From Methylophaga lonarensis MPL (GTDB lineage: Bacteria; Pseudomonadota; Gammaproteobacteria; Nitrosococcales; Methylophagaceae), in assembly GCF_000349205.1 (NCBI RefSeq), contig NZ_APHR01000020.1, forward strand, positions 5-45,526: DNA of 45,522 bases, in the 5' to 3' direction. The translations under genes and the position numbers were made by a program. The notes beneath the pieces are model-generated. The model saw only the letters and a program-made list of their open reading frames with translations, searched no databases and was not told the origin of the DNA. Below, in pieces: positions 1-9,460 of this stretch (within the stretch, counting starts at the first letter, position 1; every line of letters starts with the position of its first letter).

Positions 1-540
1 AGTACCGTAGGAAACAACCCGACCATAAGAGAACACGCCCGAAGTTCCGGCATATTCATTGTGGTCAACGAGATAGGTATTCAGACGATCTTCAACTTCC
101 TGCTCGGCAACCGTCCAGCGGTTGCCTGTGACCGGTGCAGTTTGCTCGGCAAGCGTGGTCACACCCGTTTGTTCGTTTTGAATATTCATCACACCGGCAA
201 CGGCAAGTGCACCCACCGAGGCAGCCATTGCCAACCCAGCCACTTGTTTGTTGAGCAGTGCAGGAAAACGCAAGACTTTCGCCTTGACTGAGCTTTGCAC
301 TGATTGGCTATGTTCAGGTTCTTCAGCAATTGCTGCCGTCAAACGTTGATTAAAAGCCATCACATCAATACTGCCGGCACGGGAATAACCATGCAGTAAA
401 TCACTGGCATGCTGGTAGCGCATAAATCGCGCTCTGGCATGTTCATCGGTAGTGACCAATGTGATTGCTTGTTCGAGATCCTTGCCAGAGAGTTGTCCAT
501 CGACCAATGCGGATAGCATTTCATCGTGATTGACTGTCAT
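1..540 (-). CDS. rseA: Anti-sigma-E factor RseA (3' end cut by window edge)
   Basis: A 180-codon reading frame starts at the ATG at 540 and runs off the left edge without a stop, so the C-terminal end is missing. The N-terminal half (about residues 1-90) is the cytoplasmic anti-sigma domain, with the typical opening MTVNHDEMLSALVDGQLS and an acidic, helical character. A hydrophobic stretch at about residues 100-120 (AGLAMAASVGALAVAGVM) is the single inner-membrane segment; what follows is periplasmic. RseA-family proteins hold sigma-E at the membrane until DegS and RseP cleave them on outer-membrane stress. The start lies 2 bp after the rpoE stop, so the two genes are translationally linked. 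Any rseB or mucD-like partner would lie outside the window. Confidence 0.9.
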   Translation of the reverse strand, partial: MTVNHDEMLSALVDGQLSGKDLEQAITLVTTDEHARARFMRYQHASDLLHGYSRAGSIDVMAFNQRLTAAIAEEPEHSQSVQSSVKAKVLRFPALLNKQVAGLAMAASVGALAVAGVMNIQNEQTGVTTLAEQTAPVTGNRWTVAEQEVEDRLNTYLVDHNEYAGTSGVFSYGRVVSYGT

Positions 541-542
541 TG

Positions 543-1118
543 TTAATCCTCTTCACCCATTACTGCTTTTACTTGTTTATCAATCGCCTCACGAGCCCTA
601 AAGATTCGTGAACGCACAGTGCCTATCGGACAATCCATTGCTTGCGCGATTTCCTCATAGCTCATGCCCTCAAACTCGCGCAATTTGATTGCTGTCGCTG
701 TATCGTCCGGCAACGATTCGATGGCTTCATGAATCGCCTGCTCCAGCTCCACACTCATGAGACTGTTTTCAGGGGTCTCAAATTCCTTCAATTCCGGTGC
801 ATCGTAATAAATAGTTGCATCCATGGCATCGACATCAGTGACCGGGGGCCGTCTGGATGCCGCTGTCAGGTGGTTTTTGGAGGTGTTGATCGCGATTCGA
901 TACAACCAGGTGTAGAAGGCGCTATCCCCTCTGAATCCCGGCAAAGCACGGTATGCTTTGATGAAGGCTTCCTGGGCAACATCCATGGCTTCGACAGGGT
1001 CATGAACAAACCCTGTGATGACATGGATGATTCGCTGTTGATATTTCATGATCAACAAATCAAACGCCTTTTTGTCGCCTGCCTGTACACGCTCTACCAG
1101 TTCTTGATCGACACTCAT
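543..1118 (-). CDS. rpoE: RNA polymerase sigma-E factor (ECF, RpoE/AlgU type)
   Basis: An ECF sigma factor of 191 residues from the ATG at 1118. A GTG at 1133 would add five residues; I prefer the ATG because GGA lies 7 bases upstream. The protein opens with LVERVQAGDKKAFDLL, as in E. coli RpoE and Pseudomonas AlgU. Region 2 includes the core-binding YQQRIIHVI and the -10-reading stretch DVAQEAFIKAYRAL, and region 4 ends in the helix-turn-helix YEEIAQAMDCPIGTVRSRIFRARE. It directs transcription of envelope-stress genes such as outer-membrane assembly factors. It is the first gene of the rpoE-rseA pair and is divergent from nadB. A sigma-E-like promoter 54-81 bases upstream suggests autoregulation. 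Confidence 0.95.
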   Translation of the reverse strand: MSVDQELVERVQAGDKKAFDLLIMKYQQRIIHVITGFVHDPVEAMDVAQEAFIKAYRALPGFRGDSAFYTWLYRIAINTSKNHLTAASRRPPVTDVDAMDATIYYDAPELKEFETPENSLMSVELEQAIHEAIESLPDDTATAIKLREFEGMSYEEIAQAMDCPIGTVRSRIFRAREAIDKQVKAVMGEED

Positions 1119-1171
1119 TCTTTTATCCGACACACCCCGGTTTGCCGGAGCTTGTTATTTTTGATTGTCTG

Positions 1172-1199
1172 ATTGACCTGTAACATTTCTCTTTGTTCC
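1172..1199 (-). promoter_or_regulatory. Candidate sigma-E promoter of rpoE
   Basis: On the minus strand GGAACAA (1199-1193) is followed after 15 bases by GTCAAT (1177-1172). This resembles the sigma-E pattern GGAACTT, 15-16 bases, GTCnnA. Transcription would start near 1165, about 47 bases before the rpoE ATG. The match is by eye; rpoE autoregulation is known in the family. Confidence 0.45.
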
Positions 1200-1248
1200 A
1201 GTTAAGGTGCAAAATAACTGCATTGCTATTCTACCTCTGACTGAGTGT

Positions 1249-2847
1249 ATGACCACAACTAATGACTTTGATCTGCTGATTCTGGGCAGCGGCACTGCCG
1301 GTTTGACGCTAGCTTTGAAGATGGCAGACAGCTGTCAAGTCGCTGTGCTGTCCAAGCAGCAACTCGACGAAGGTGCGTCACTGTATGCACAGGGAGGAAT
1401 CTCGGTTGTCCTGGACAAAACTGATTCAATTCAATCACATATCGACGACACATTAAGAGCAGGTGCAGGCCTGTGCAACCCCACCGCAGTGCGTTTTACT
1501 GTTGAGCATGCACGGGAAAATATCGAATGGCTGATTGAGCAAGGCGTCTCTTTTACCCGCGATGGTGTGACCTCAGAAACCTATCATTTGAGCCAGGAAG
1601 GTGGTCACAGTCACCGACGCATTATTCATTCTGCGGATGCAACCGGTCGTGAAGTCGAAACCACGTTATTGGCAAAAGCCCAGCAACATCCCAACATTCA
1701 CATGTTTCCTTTTCACATTGGTATCGATCTGATTACCAGCCAAAAACATCTGGGCGAATCTGAAAATCACTGTCTCGGCTGCTACGTGCTGGATATCAAG
1801 AATGATACTGTTAAAACCTTCACAGCCAAGACCACCGTGTTGGCAACTGGCGGCGCCGGCAAAGTTTATCTTTATACAAGCAATCCGGATGTTTCAACGG
1901 GTGATGGGATCGCCATGGGCTGGCGTGCCGGTTGCCGAATCGCCAACATGGAATTCATCCAGTTTCACCCCACCTGCCTGTACCATCCACTGGCCAAATC
2001 TTTTCTGATCAGCGAGGCCTTACGCGGTGAGGGAGCCAAACTAAAACTGGCCGACGGGACTGAATTTATGCCCCGTTATCACCCACAAGCAGAACTTGCG
2101 CCCAGAGACATAGTGGCGCGAGCCATCGACCACGAGATGAAACGGCTCGGTCATGATTGCGTCTATCTTGATATTAGCCATCAATCACAGGAATTCATCG
2201 AAACTCACTTTCCGACTATTTATCAGCGCTGTCTGTCATTTGGCATCGATATCAGTCAAGTACCGATACCGGTTGTGCCTGCCGCACACTACACCTGCGG
2301 TGGCATCGTCACCGATCTGAATGGTCGCACAGATATCGCCGGGCTATATGCCATTGGTGAAACAGCACACACAGGCTTGCACGGCGCCAATCGAATGGCC
2401 AGTAACTCATTATTGGAATGTCTGGTATTTGCCAGCGCCGCTGCCAGCGATATTCGTCAACAAGCGCCTTATCAATACTCAACCCCCATTCCTGATTGGG
2501 ATGCCAGCCGGGTTGAGCCGGCCAAGGAAGCCATTGCGATCAGCCACAACTGGGATGAGTTACGGCGGTTTATGTGGGATTACGTTGGCATTGTCAGAAG
2601 CACCGAACGCTTGAATCGTGCCCGACAACGTCTGACATTGTTGAAGCAGGAAATACATGAGTACTACAGCCAGCACCACATCAATGCTGATCTGCTGGAA
2701 CTGAGAAACCTGGCAGATGTGGCCCAATTGATTATTGATAGCGCACTTCAACGCAAAGAAAGCCGAGGCCTGCATTACACACTGGACTTTCCGGAGTCTG
2801 ATGAAAAAAAACCACCCGCAGACACTATCATTTCCGGGAAAATCTGA
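1249..2847 (+). CDS. nadB: L-aspartate oxidase
   Basis: FAD enzyme that oxidises L-aspartate to iminoaspartate, the first step of de novo NAD synthesis, for condensation by NadA. The protein is 532 residues, against 540 in E. coli. The N-terminal FAD-binding Rossmann motif is ILGSGTAGLTLAL (residues about 10-22). It continues with YAQGGISVV, the substrate-site stretch EGGHSHRRIIHSADATG, ALRGEGAKL, and the conserved GETAHTGLHGANRMASNSL near residue 380. The C-terminal helical domain follows. The frame could extend to a GTG at 1207, but family alignment favours the ATG at 1249. It is divergent from rpoE, an arrangement common in gammaproteobacteria. It ends 3 bp from the convergent ygfX stop. 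Confidence 0.95.
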   Translation: MTTTNDFDLLILGSGTAGLTLALKMADSCQVAVLSKQQLDEGASLYAQGGISVVLDKTDSIQSHIDDTLRAGAGLCNPTAVRFTVEHARENIEWLIEQGVSFTRDGVTSETYHLSQEGGHSHRRIIHSADATGREVETTLLAKAQQHPNIHMFPFHIGIDLITSQKHLGESENHCLGCYVLDIKNDTVKTFTAKTTVLATGGAGKVYLYTSNPDVSTGDGIAMGWRAGCRIANMEFIQFHPTCLYHPLAKSFLISEALRGEGAKLKLADGTEFMPRYHPQAELAPRDIVARAIDHEMKRLGHDCVYLDISHQSQEFIETHFPTIYQRCLSFGIDISQVPIPVVPAAHYTCGGIVTDLNGRTDIAGLYAIGETAHTGLHGANRMASNSLLECLVFASAAASDIRQQAPYQYSTPIPDWDASRVEPAKEAIAISHNWDELRRFMWDYVGIVRSTERLNRARQRLTLLKQEIHEYYSQHHINADLLELRNLADVAQLIIDSALQRKESRGLHYTLDFPESDEKKPPADTIISGKI

Positions 2848-2850
2848 AGC

Positions 2851-3288
2851 TCAGTCAAGGTAGATTTTTGAATCACGCAAGCGTCGCCTCAACAGCCGAT
2901 AATCAGCTTCAGCCACCGCATCACATGGAATAAGCAGATTGATATTGCGTCGTCGGTCGCTGTCCTTGAAATACAGGATCAGCAAAAACCGACTTTGATA
3001 GCTACGTTTCAATAACAGCTTGTCTGCTATCAGCGACCCGCCTCTTAACAACTGCCAGTTTTGCTCTGCCAGCAGACGTAATTGTGTCTCGTCGGCCGAA
3101 AAATAAAACCGCTTCAGATACCAAATCAAGCTCAACGGCAAAACAGCCAGCGCAATGACCGATAACCAGGCAATCCCAGTCAAAGCAATTGTCACAAATG
3201 CCAGTAGATGCACCAATGATAAGTAGACGGCCAGATACTGCGAGCGCTGCATCGACAGCTGCACGCTTTGGCTTTGTTGACCTTCCAT
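2851..3288 (-). CDS. ygfX: YgfX/CptA-like membrane protein
   Basis: A 145-residue protein with two adjacent membrane segments (about residues 15-60, rich in L, A, I and V) followed by a soluble basic C-terminal domain. The C-terminal stretch CDAVAEADYRLLRRRLRD matches the end of E. coli YgfX (AADSMDEAEWRDLRRIL). YgfX was described as a toxin component affecting MreB/FtsZ, paired with SdhE (YgfY/CptB); that role is debated. The frame is open further upstream, but the ATG at 3288 has CAGGAG at the right distance and matches family length. The usual partner sdhE is not beside it; ygfZ is divergent, 72 bp away. Confidence 0.75.
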   Translation of the reverse strand: MEGQQSQSVQLSMQRSQYLAVYLSLVHLLAFVTIALTGIAWLSVIALAVLPLSLIWYLKRFYFSADETQLRLLAEQNWQLLRGGSLIADKLLLKRSYQSRFLLILYFKDSDRRRNINLLIPCDAVAEADYRLLRRRLRDSKIYLD

Positions 3289-3360
3289 GGTCAGGCTCCT
3301 GTGAGTTATTGAATGCTCAGGGTACAATAGCCGCCTGATCTGAGAAGGACAATTGTCACC

Positions 3361-4269
3361 ATGAACAACAGCCAATGGCACCCCTTGAACTCTGCTCATC
3401 CCGAAGCAACTTTGACCACACCTTATTATTGCGAACTTGGCGCTGGCCTGGTGAAAGTCTCGGGGGCAGATGCGGCTCAATTCCTGCAAAATCTGCTGAC
3501 CAATGATGTGATGCAGTTGACTAATGGGCAGTGCCAACTTAATGGATTTTGTAATCCCAAAGGTCGATTACTGGCCAGTTTTCTGCTGATTCGCCAGCAG
3601 GATGAGTATCTGTTGTTACTGCCTGAAGATCAGGCAAGTTTTATTACACAGCGGCTCAGCATGTTCAAATTACGCAGCAAAGTTACGGTCGAAGATTGCA
3701 GCCAGCAATATCAAACGACCTATCTGCGAGCTGACTCAACGGGTACTGGCATTCCCCTGCCATGGCAAAATAACTCAAGCCTGATGTTGTCTGAAACTGC
3801 TCAACACGCAGCACAGCTAAAGGAGCTTGAAGCCGATAACTGGCTTAATGCAGGCACTGAACAATTCTCGGTGGATCTACTGCAACAAGGAGTTCCAGTG
3901 GTCTACGCCGCAACGCGAGAACAGTTCACACCGCAACAAATCAACTTTGAAGTCATGGGCGGCGTCAGTTTCAAGAAAGGCTGTTATCCGGGGCAGGAGG
4001 TTGTCGCCAGACTGCATTACCTCGGTAAACCCAGTCGTCGGATGTTCCTGTGCAGGCTCAACAACACTTCAGCAAACCTGAACGCAGGCGATGAAGTTGT
4101 AGACGCCAATCAGGAAGTACTTGGCCACATTGTGAACCATGCAAAACAAGCGGATGGTGATGTACTGCTGGTCAGCTTCAAGCTCAGCGCCATTGGTCAG
4201 TCGGTTTTTACTGCAGATGGCGAAGTAATCAGCGACATCTGGTCGCTGATTGCAGACGATGAGGCTTGA
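3361..4269 (+). CDS. ygfZ: Folate-binding protein YgfZ (CAF17/GcvT-like)
   Basis: A 302-residue member of the YgfZ/CAF17 family, related to the T-protein of glycine cleavage. These proteins bind tetrahydrofolate and help maintain or repair Fe-S clusters in enzymes such as MiaB. The diagnostic motif KGCYPGQE, with its essential cysteine, is present at about residues 205-212. The N-terminal part carries LGAGLVKVSGADAAQFLQ, then FLQNLLTNDV and CNPKGRLLASF, as in the GcvT fold. The C-terminal beta-barrel region follows the KGCY motif. It stands divergent from ygfX and convergent with pilR. Confidence 0.9.
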   Translation: MNNSQWHPLNSAHPEATLTTPYYCELGAGLVKVSGADAAQFLQNLLTNDVMQLTNGQCQLNGFCNPKGRLLASFLLIRQQDEYLLLLPEDQASFITQRLSMFKLRSKVTVEDCSQQYQTTYLRADSTGTGIPLPWQNNSSLMLSETAQHAAQLKELEADNWLNAGTEQFSVDLLQQGVPVVYAATREQFTPQQINFEVMGGVSFKKGCYPGQEVVARLHYLGKPSRRMFLCRLNNTSANLNAGDEVVDANQEVLGHIVNHAKQADGDVLLVSFKLSAIGQSVFTADGEVISDIWSLIADDEA

Positions 4270-4296
4270 TTGCGGTATGGGCAGTGACTGGCCGGA

Positions 4297-5679
4297 CTAA
4301 TCCAGTCCGAGTTTTTTGAGTTTATAACGCAGAGCACGAAAGCTGATGCCCAGCTGTTTGGCTGTGGCCGTTCTATTCCAGCGATTATTCTCCAGTGCTT
4401 GTTGAATAAGCTGCTTTTCCTGTAACTCAAGATGCGCATCGAGGTTATCAACCACAGTGGCAGAAAAGTCTGCAGCGGAAGCCTCTTTGTGCGCTGGCAG
4501 TGAGTGCTGCTCTGAAGCGACCGGCAATTCCCGGCCCTCCGGCAACATCAGATCCGTTTCCTGAATTTCACCACCATCAGCCCAGGTCATGGCACGCTCC
4601 AGGGTATTTTCCAGCTCCCTGACATTACCGGGAAAGGGATAATTCATCAGCGCCTGCATCGCCGCCGGATGAATGGTCGCCACAGATGTTCGGTTTTTTT
4701 GAGCCAACTGCTGCAGAATGTGCGAGACCAGCATCGGAATATCCGCACGACGCTCGCGCAAAGCTGGCACCTTGAGCTGAATCACATTGAGTCGATAAAA
4801 CAAATCTTCACGGAAATTGCCCTGTCTGACACATTGCGCCAGGTCTTTATGTGTCGCTGACAGGATCCGCACATCGACATGAAGCTCTTCCTGCCCACCG
4901 ACTGGGCGGATGGTTTTTTCCTGAATCGCTCGCAGCAGCTTGACCTGCATAATCATCGGCAAGTCAGCCACTTCATCCAAAAACAAGGTGCCGCCATTTG
5001 CTTGCTGAAACAAGCCGGTTTTGTCGGCCACCGCACCAGTAAATGAGCCCTTCTTGTGACCAAACAATTCACTTTCGACCAGCTCAGCAGGAATGGCACC
5101 GCAGTTAATAGGCACAAACGGACCTGATGCACGAGCCCCTAAATCATGTATCAAGCGCGCGACCAGCTCTTTACCTGTGCCAGATTCGCCAGTGATGTAG
5201 ACAGGTGCCTGACTTCTCGCCAGCTTGCTGACTTTGCCACGCAAATTACGCATGGTTTCCGTGTCTCCCAACAGTCGATCCCGCGAACGTCGTTCACTCG
5301 GCTGAGGCTTGTCTGGAGACAGCTTCAAAGCAGCTTCTACCAACTCTCTGAGAACCCGCAGCTTGACCGGTTTGGAAACAAAATCAAAAGCGCCCAGTTT
5401 GAGTGCCTGCACTGCCAGATCCATACTGCCATGTGCAGTAATCACGGCCACTGGCAGCTCAGGTGTTGATTGCTGAATGGATTTAACCAGATCCAGACCA
5501 CTGCCATCGGGAAGCCGCATATCCGTAAAACACAGATCGAATTGCTGCTGACTCAGTGCCTGATGTGCCTGTGCCAGATTCTCAGCGGTCACACAGTCGA
5601 CTGACATACCTTCCAGCGTCATGGTCAGCAACTCAAGAATGTCAGGTTCGTCGTCTACAACCAGTGCTTGCGGATTCAT
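4297..5679 (-). CDS. pilR: Sigma-54 response regulator PilR
   Basis: A 460-residue NtrC-class regulator. The receiver domain (1-120) has the phospho-acceptor Asp53 in FTDMRLPDGSG and a DD pair at residues 9-10. The AAA+ domain (about 140-370) has Walker A GESGTGKE, the sigma-54 contact loop GSFTGA (the PilR variant of GAFTGA), Walker B GTLFLDEVADL, and FREDLFYRLNV. The C-terminal Fis-type helix-turn-helix ends LGISFRALRYKLKKLGLD, typical of PilR. PilR activates the type IV pilin gene with sigma-54. Its start overlaps the end of pilS by 4 bp, so the two are one operon. No pilin gene is in the window, so the target is inferred from the family. Confidence 0.88.
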   Translation of the reverse strand: MNPQALVVDDEPDILELLTMTLEGMSVDCVTAENLAQAHQALSQQQFDLCFTDMRLPDGSGLDLVKSIQQSTPELPVAVITAHGSMDLAVQALKLGAFDFVSKPVKLRVLRELVEAALKLSPDKPQPSERRSRDRLLGDTETMRNLRGKVSKLARSQAPVYITGESGTGKELVARLIHDLGARASGPFVPINCGAIPAELVESELFGHKKGSFTGAVADKTGLFQQANGGTLFLDEVADLPMIMQVKLLRAIQEKTIRPVGGQEELHVDVRILSATHKDLAQCVRQGNFREDLFYRLNVIQLKVPALRERRADIPMLVSHILQQLAQKNRTSVATIHPAAMQALMNYPFPGNVRELENTLERAMTWADGGEIQETDLMLPEGRELPVASEQHSLPAHKEASAADFSATVVDNLDAHLELQEKQLIQQALENNRWNRTATAKQLGISFRALRYKLKKLGLD

Positions 5680-7259
5680 TCAATATATTCTCTTGCATGC
5701 ATCGGAAAACTGATACGAAAACAACAGGTCCCCTCTTCACCCAGGTAGGTCAGTCGAGCACCGTTGGCCTGACATAACTCTTTGGCCAGATAGAGTCCCA
5801 AGCCGGTGCCTCCGGTTCTTTGTGAATAAAAAGGTTCAAACAAATGCTCGGCGGCTTCTGCGGATACGCCGGGGCCATTATCCGAGATATCCAGTTTCAC
5901 TTCATCATCGTCAGCAGCCACTTTAATGGCTATCATCGGCCCGGCTTCGTTTTTACGCGCATAGTGCAGTGCATTTTCCAACAGATTGTAAATCACCTGT
6001 TGTAATTGGGCCTCATCAATCCAGACTCTGGCCAGTGGCACTTCTGTTTCGAGCTGAATCTGCTCATTGGAAAGCCGGTTAATCTCGGAGAACTCGGCCA
6101 CCAGTTTTTCCAGCCACGGCAACAAAACCACCACACTGGGCTCTACTGATTTCCGACGGCTCATTTGCAAGATGGTCTCAATAATACTGTTAACACGCGC
6201 GCTGTGTCGCTGAATGATGGCTGTCAGTTTTTGTGTTTGGGGATTTTCAGCATCAAGTTCGTTCAACAACTCTCCTGCATGACTGATGGCACCCAACGGA
6301 TTGCGGATTTCATGGGCAATGCTGGCAGAAAGACGACCCAATGAGGCAAGCTTCAATTGCTGCGCCTGTTGCGCCATCGCGGAAGTATTATCGAGGTAAA
6401 TCAGGCTCTCACCACTGTCCAATCGAGTGGCTCTTGCGAGTACCTCCGGCAACTCTGGTCTGGCTTGAAATGGCTCAAATGCCTGTGGTTGATGATTGAG
6501 CCACTGCGAGAACTGTATTGCCAGTGCAGGAACAGCATCAGCAAGTGCATTAAACAATTGAGATTGCCCGATGCCCAACAACTGTCCGGCTGATTGATTG
6601 AACATGCTGATTCGGCCCTGAGCATCGACCACCAGCACCCCGGTTTGCATTCGACTGATGATGTGCTGATTCAGCATTGCCAGTTTGCTGACATCGCGCG
6701 CCCGTTCCTCGGCTATCAACTGTGTACGCTGCATCTTTTTCGACAACACCTGCGCCAGCAGCGTGGTTGCAAAAAATGTCGCGCCAAGCATGCCTGCCTG
6801 ACTGTAACGAGTAACGCCTTCGCCTGCAATCTGGGTGTAACTGGCTTCAAACAGCACCGCCAGTGTTGCAATCGCTGCGGTAAATACCGCCAGGCGTCCG
6901 GGAATCAATGTCCCGCCGGCAATCACCACAACCACCATTAGTGAACCTAGTCCGGATTGTAGTCCACCACTGGTATGAATCAGCAGTGTTAACAAGACAA
7001 TATCGAACAATAACTGAAGCGTGGTCAGTGAAACGAAGTTATTCCAGCGCAGGTGGGTAAGCGCTGTCAGCGCAAGTCCTGCCAGAAGATATATCTGACT
7101 GACCGTAGCGTACGCAGCGGGATCGAGCGAACCGAGAAAGTCCGGCGGCAGATTGAAATAAAAAACGGCAAACAGCGTTGCCGCAAGAAATAACCGGTAA
7201 TAGGAAAATATCAGTAAGGCCCGCCAGGAGGTGGGATCAACCGTATTCTCAGACACCAT
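5676..7259 (-). CDS. pilS: Membrane sensor histidine kinase PilS
   Basis: A 527-residue sensor kinase. The first 175 residues hold about six membrane helices, the PilS sensor module. A PAS domain follows (about 195-300). The HisKA domain has the phospho-accepting histidine in SASIAHEIRNPLGAI (about residue 316). The HATPase domain has an N box (NLLENALHYA), DNGPGVS, and GTGLGLYLAKELC. It phosphorylates PilR. I use the ATG at 7259; a GTG two codons upstream (7265) is possible and neither has a strong ribosome site. The gene lies 21 bp downstream of the PP0621-type gene and likely shares its transcript. Confidence 0.88.
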   Translation of the reverse strand: MVSENTVDPTSWRALLIFSYYRLFLAATLFAVFYFNLPPDFLGSLDPAAYATVSQIYLLAGLALTALTHLRWNNFVSLTTLQLLFDIVLLTLLIHTSGGLQSGLGSLMVVVVIAGGTLIPGRLAVFTAAIATLAVLFEASYTQIAGEGVTRYSQAGMLGATFFATTLLAQVLSKKMQRTQLIAEERARDVSKLAMLNQHIISRMQTGVLVVDAQGRISMFNQSAGQLLGIGQSQLFNALADAVPALAIQFSQWLNHQPQAFEPFQARPELPEVLARATRLDSGESLIYLDNTSAMAQQAQQLKLASLGRLSASIAHEIRNPLGAISHAGELLNELDAENPQTQKLTAIIQRHSARVNSIIETILQMSRRKSVEPSVVVLLPWLEKLVAEFSEINRLSNEQIQLETEVPLARVWIDEAQLQQVIYNLLENALHYARKNEAGPMIAIKVAADDDEVKLDISDNGPGVSAEAAEHLFEPFYSQRTGGTGLGLYLAKELCQANGARLTYLGEEGTCCFRISFPMHAREYIE

Positions 7260-7280
7260 ATTCACCGACAGAGTCGTCGC

Positions 7281-7499
7281 CTATTTGGACTTACGCGCCA
7301 ACTCCAGGTGTTCAGTACAGCAGAAGTAATGTTTGTCCTGCGAAATTGCCTCATGTTCAGGCAAATGCAAGCCGCAATGTTCACAGCGCACCATTCTCTC
7401 AGCTTTGGCAGGCAAATCTGTCGAAGGTTTACGGCGAAACAGATTCACAAACACCAGATACAGCAGCAAACCAAGAATGAGCAGTAACAAAATTCGCAT
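7281..7499 (-). CDS. PP0621-type small zinc-ribbon membrane protein
   Basis: A 72-residue protein with an N-terminal membrane helix (residues 1-20, MRILLLLILGLLLYLVFVNL). A short cytosolic tail carries a CEHCG pair and a second CC pair (YFCCTEHLEL), probably a small metal-binding knuckle. This layout matches the PP0621 family often found next to pilS-pilR; its function is unknown. The ATG at 7499 has GAGG six bases upstream. It sits between the typA terminator and pilS, so it is probably the first gene of the pilSR transcript. Confidence 0.7.
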   Translation of the reverse strand: MRILLLLILGLLLYLVFVNLFRRKPSTDLPAKAERMVRCEHCGLHLPEHEAISQDKHYFCCTEHLELARKSK

Positions 7500-7510
7500 G
7501 GGTAACCTCA

Positions 7511-7542
7511 AAAAAAAGGGTATCCGTAACAGGATACCCTTT
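7511..7542 (-). terminator. Intrinsic terminator after typA
   Basis: An inverted repeat GGGTATCC / GGATACCC with a short loop (about 7518-7539) is flanked by a run of A on the plus strand, which reads as T8 on the minus strand. It follows the typA stop at 7564 and separates typA from the PP0621-pilSR unit. Confidence 0.8.
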
Positions 7543-7563
7543 TCTCTTAACTACAGTCAGCCA

Positions 7564-9396
7564 CTAGCCGCGTGAAGCGCGCTTGCGCTCGTGCTCCAGC
7601 AATAATTTTTTCCGCAACCGCAATGATTTAGGGGTGACCTCAAGTAATTCATCATCACCGATAAATTCAAGCGCTTGCTCCAGACTCATCCGGATTGGCG
7701 GTACCAGCGTCACCGCATCGTCTGTTCCGGAGGCACGAACGTTGGTTAATTGCTTGCCTTTAAGCGGGTTGACTACCAGGTCGTTGTCTCTTGAGTGAAT
7801 ACCGATGATCATGCCTTCATAGACTTCATCACCATGACCGATAAACATCCGGCCACGCTCCTGAAGGTTGAAAATCGCAAAAGCAACGGCCTTGCCGACG
7901 CCATTGGCGATCAACACACCATTGATACGTTTGCCAAAGCTGCCCGGCTTCATCGGGGCATAATGATCAAAAACACTATAAATCAGACCTGTTCCCTGAG
8001 TGGCAGTCAGAAACTCGGTTCTGAAACCTATAAGGCCACGTGACGGAATGATGAAGTCGAGTCTGACGCGTCCCTTGCCGTCTGGTGCCATATTGCGTAA
8101 CTCAGCGCCACGTTCACCCATTTTTTCCATGATGGTGCCTTGATGTGTGTCTTCAACATCTACGGTGACCGCTTCGAAAGGCTCTTCCTTGTGTCCATCA
8201 ACATCGCGGATGATAACTTCTGGACGTGAAACACCCAGCTCAAAGCCTTCCCGGCGCATGTTTTCAATCAACACCGACAAGTGGAGCTCACCACGACCAG
8301 ATACTCGGAATTTATCCGGATCTTCCGGAAGTTGTTCAACACGTAGAGCTACGTTGTGAATCAACTCACGTTCGAGACGTTCTTTGATTTGTCTGGTAGT
8401 GACAAATTTGCCTTCCTTGCCGGCAAAAGGTGAATTATTCACCTGGAAAGTCATGGTCACTGTTGGTTCATCAACCGTCAACGGTGGCAAGGCTTCAACT
8501 GCATTGGGATCGCACAGTGTGTCAGAAATATTCAGAGGATCCAGACCTGTGAAAGCGATAATGTCGCCAGCTTGAGCTGATTCAACTTCTTCACGACGCA
8601 GTCCCATAAAGCCCATCACTTGCATCACTCGGCCATTGCGTTTGTTGCCTTCACGATCAACAACCGTCACTGGTGTATTAGTTTTCACCCGACCGCGTTC
8701 GATACGCCCTACGCCGATTACACCGACATAGCTGTTATAGTCCAGTGAAGAAACCTGCATTCTAAATGGGCCTTCTGCATCCACATCGGGTGGGCTGACC
8801 TTGTCGACAACCAGTTGGAACAAAGGTGTCATATCGCCATCACGCACTGATTCATCCAGTCCGGCAAAACCATTGAGCCCAGAAGCATAAATCACATCAA
8901 AATCAAGTTGTTCGTCTGTAGCATCCAGATTGACAAACAAATCAAAGGTTTGGTCCAAAACCCAGCCAGCGCGGGCACTTGGCTTATCTATCTTATTGAT
9001 GACGACAATGGGCTTGAGTCCCAGCGCCAGTGCTTTTTGCGTCACAAATCGGGTCTGTGGCATGGGGCCTTCTGATGAGTCCACCAACAGCAACACCGAG
9101 TCCACCATCGACAACACACGCTCCACCTCACCGCCAAAATCGGCGTGGCCTGGGGTGTCTACGATGTTGATATGGTAGTCATTCCAGCGGATTGCGGTAT
9201 TTTTGGACAGGATGGTGATGCCACGCTCACGTTCGAGATCGTTGGAATCCATCACGCGTTCCTGCAGTTCTTCGTGTTCACTGAAGGTGCCTGACTGACG
9301 CAGCAGTTGGTCAACCAGGGTGGTTTTGCCATGGTCAACATGGGCGATGATTGCGATATTCCGCAGCTTGTTAATGTCTTTCACAGTATTGGTCAT
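7564..9396 (-). CDS. typA: Ribosome-associated GTPase TypA/BipA
   Basis: A 610-residue translational GTPase of the EF-G/LepA superfamily. G1 is [10 protein letters not shown] (about residues 15-24), the switch II motif is DTPGHADF, and the G4 motif is NKIDK. EF-G-like domains and the TypA C-terminal domain follow ([51 protein letters not shown]). It binds the ribosome and assists 50S assembly and stress or cold adaptation. The start is set at the ATG at 9396; a TTG three codons upstream is less likely. It lies between suhB and its own terminator, all leftward. Confidence 0.96.
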   Translation of the reverse strand: MTNTVKDINKLRNIAIIAHVDHGKTTLVDQLLRQSGTFSEHEELQERVMDSNDLERERGITILSKNTAIRWNDYHINIVDTPGHADFGGEVERVLSMVDSVLLLVDSSEGPMPQTRFVTQKALALGLKPIVVINKIDKPSARAGWVLDQTFDLFVNLDATDEQLDFDVIYASGLNGFAGLDESVRDGDMTPLFQLVVDKVSPPDVDAEGPFRMQVSSLDYNSYVGVIGVGRIERGRVKTNTPVTVVDREGNKRNGRVMQVMGFMGLRREEVESAQAGDIIAFTGLDPLNISDTLCDPNAVEALPPLTVDEPTVTMTFQVNNSPFAGKEGKFVTTRQIKERLERELIHNVALRVEQLPEDPDKFRVSGRGELHLSVLIENMRREGFELGVSRPEVIIRDVDGHKEEPFEAVTVDVEDTHQGTIMEKMGERGAELRNMAPDGKGRVRLDFIIPSRGLIGFRTEFLTATQGTGLIYSVFDHYAPMKPGSFGKRINGVLIANGVGKAVAFAIFNLQERGRMFIGHGDEVYEGMIIGIHSRDNDLVVNPLKGKQLTNVRASGTDDAVTLVPPIRMSLEQALEFIGDDELLEVTPKSLRLRKKLLLEHERKRASRG

Positions 9397-9460
9397 AAAT
9401 ATCAATTCAAAAATGCATGCTATCTGGCATGACGGATTAAAAGGGCCCTTTCAGACGGGC

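Noticed and set aside
642-1172. 176-codon plus-strand frame opposite rpoE
   Set aside because: It lies entirely antisense to a well-conserved sigma factor and has no recognisable domains.
4297-7259. Assigning the two-component pair to NtrBC rather than PilSR
   Set aside because: The kinase has about six membrane helices, and the regulator has GSFTGA and the PilR-type C-terminus; NtrB is soluble.
9425-9460. AAAGGGCCCTTT palindrome after suhB as a terminator
   Set aside because: The stem competes with a weak GCCC/GGGC alternative, has no spaced loop and only T4; not convincing.
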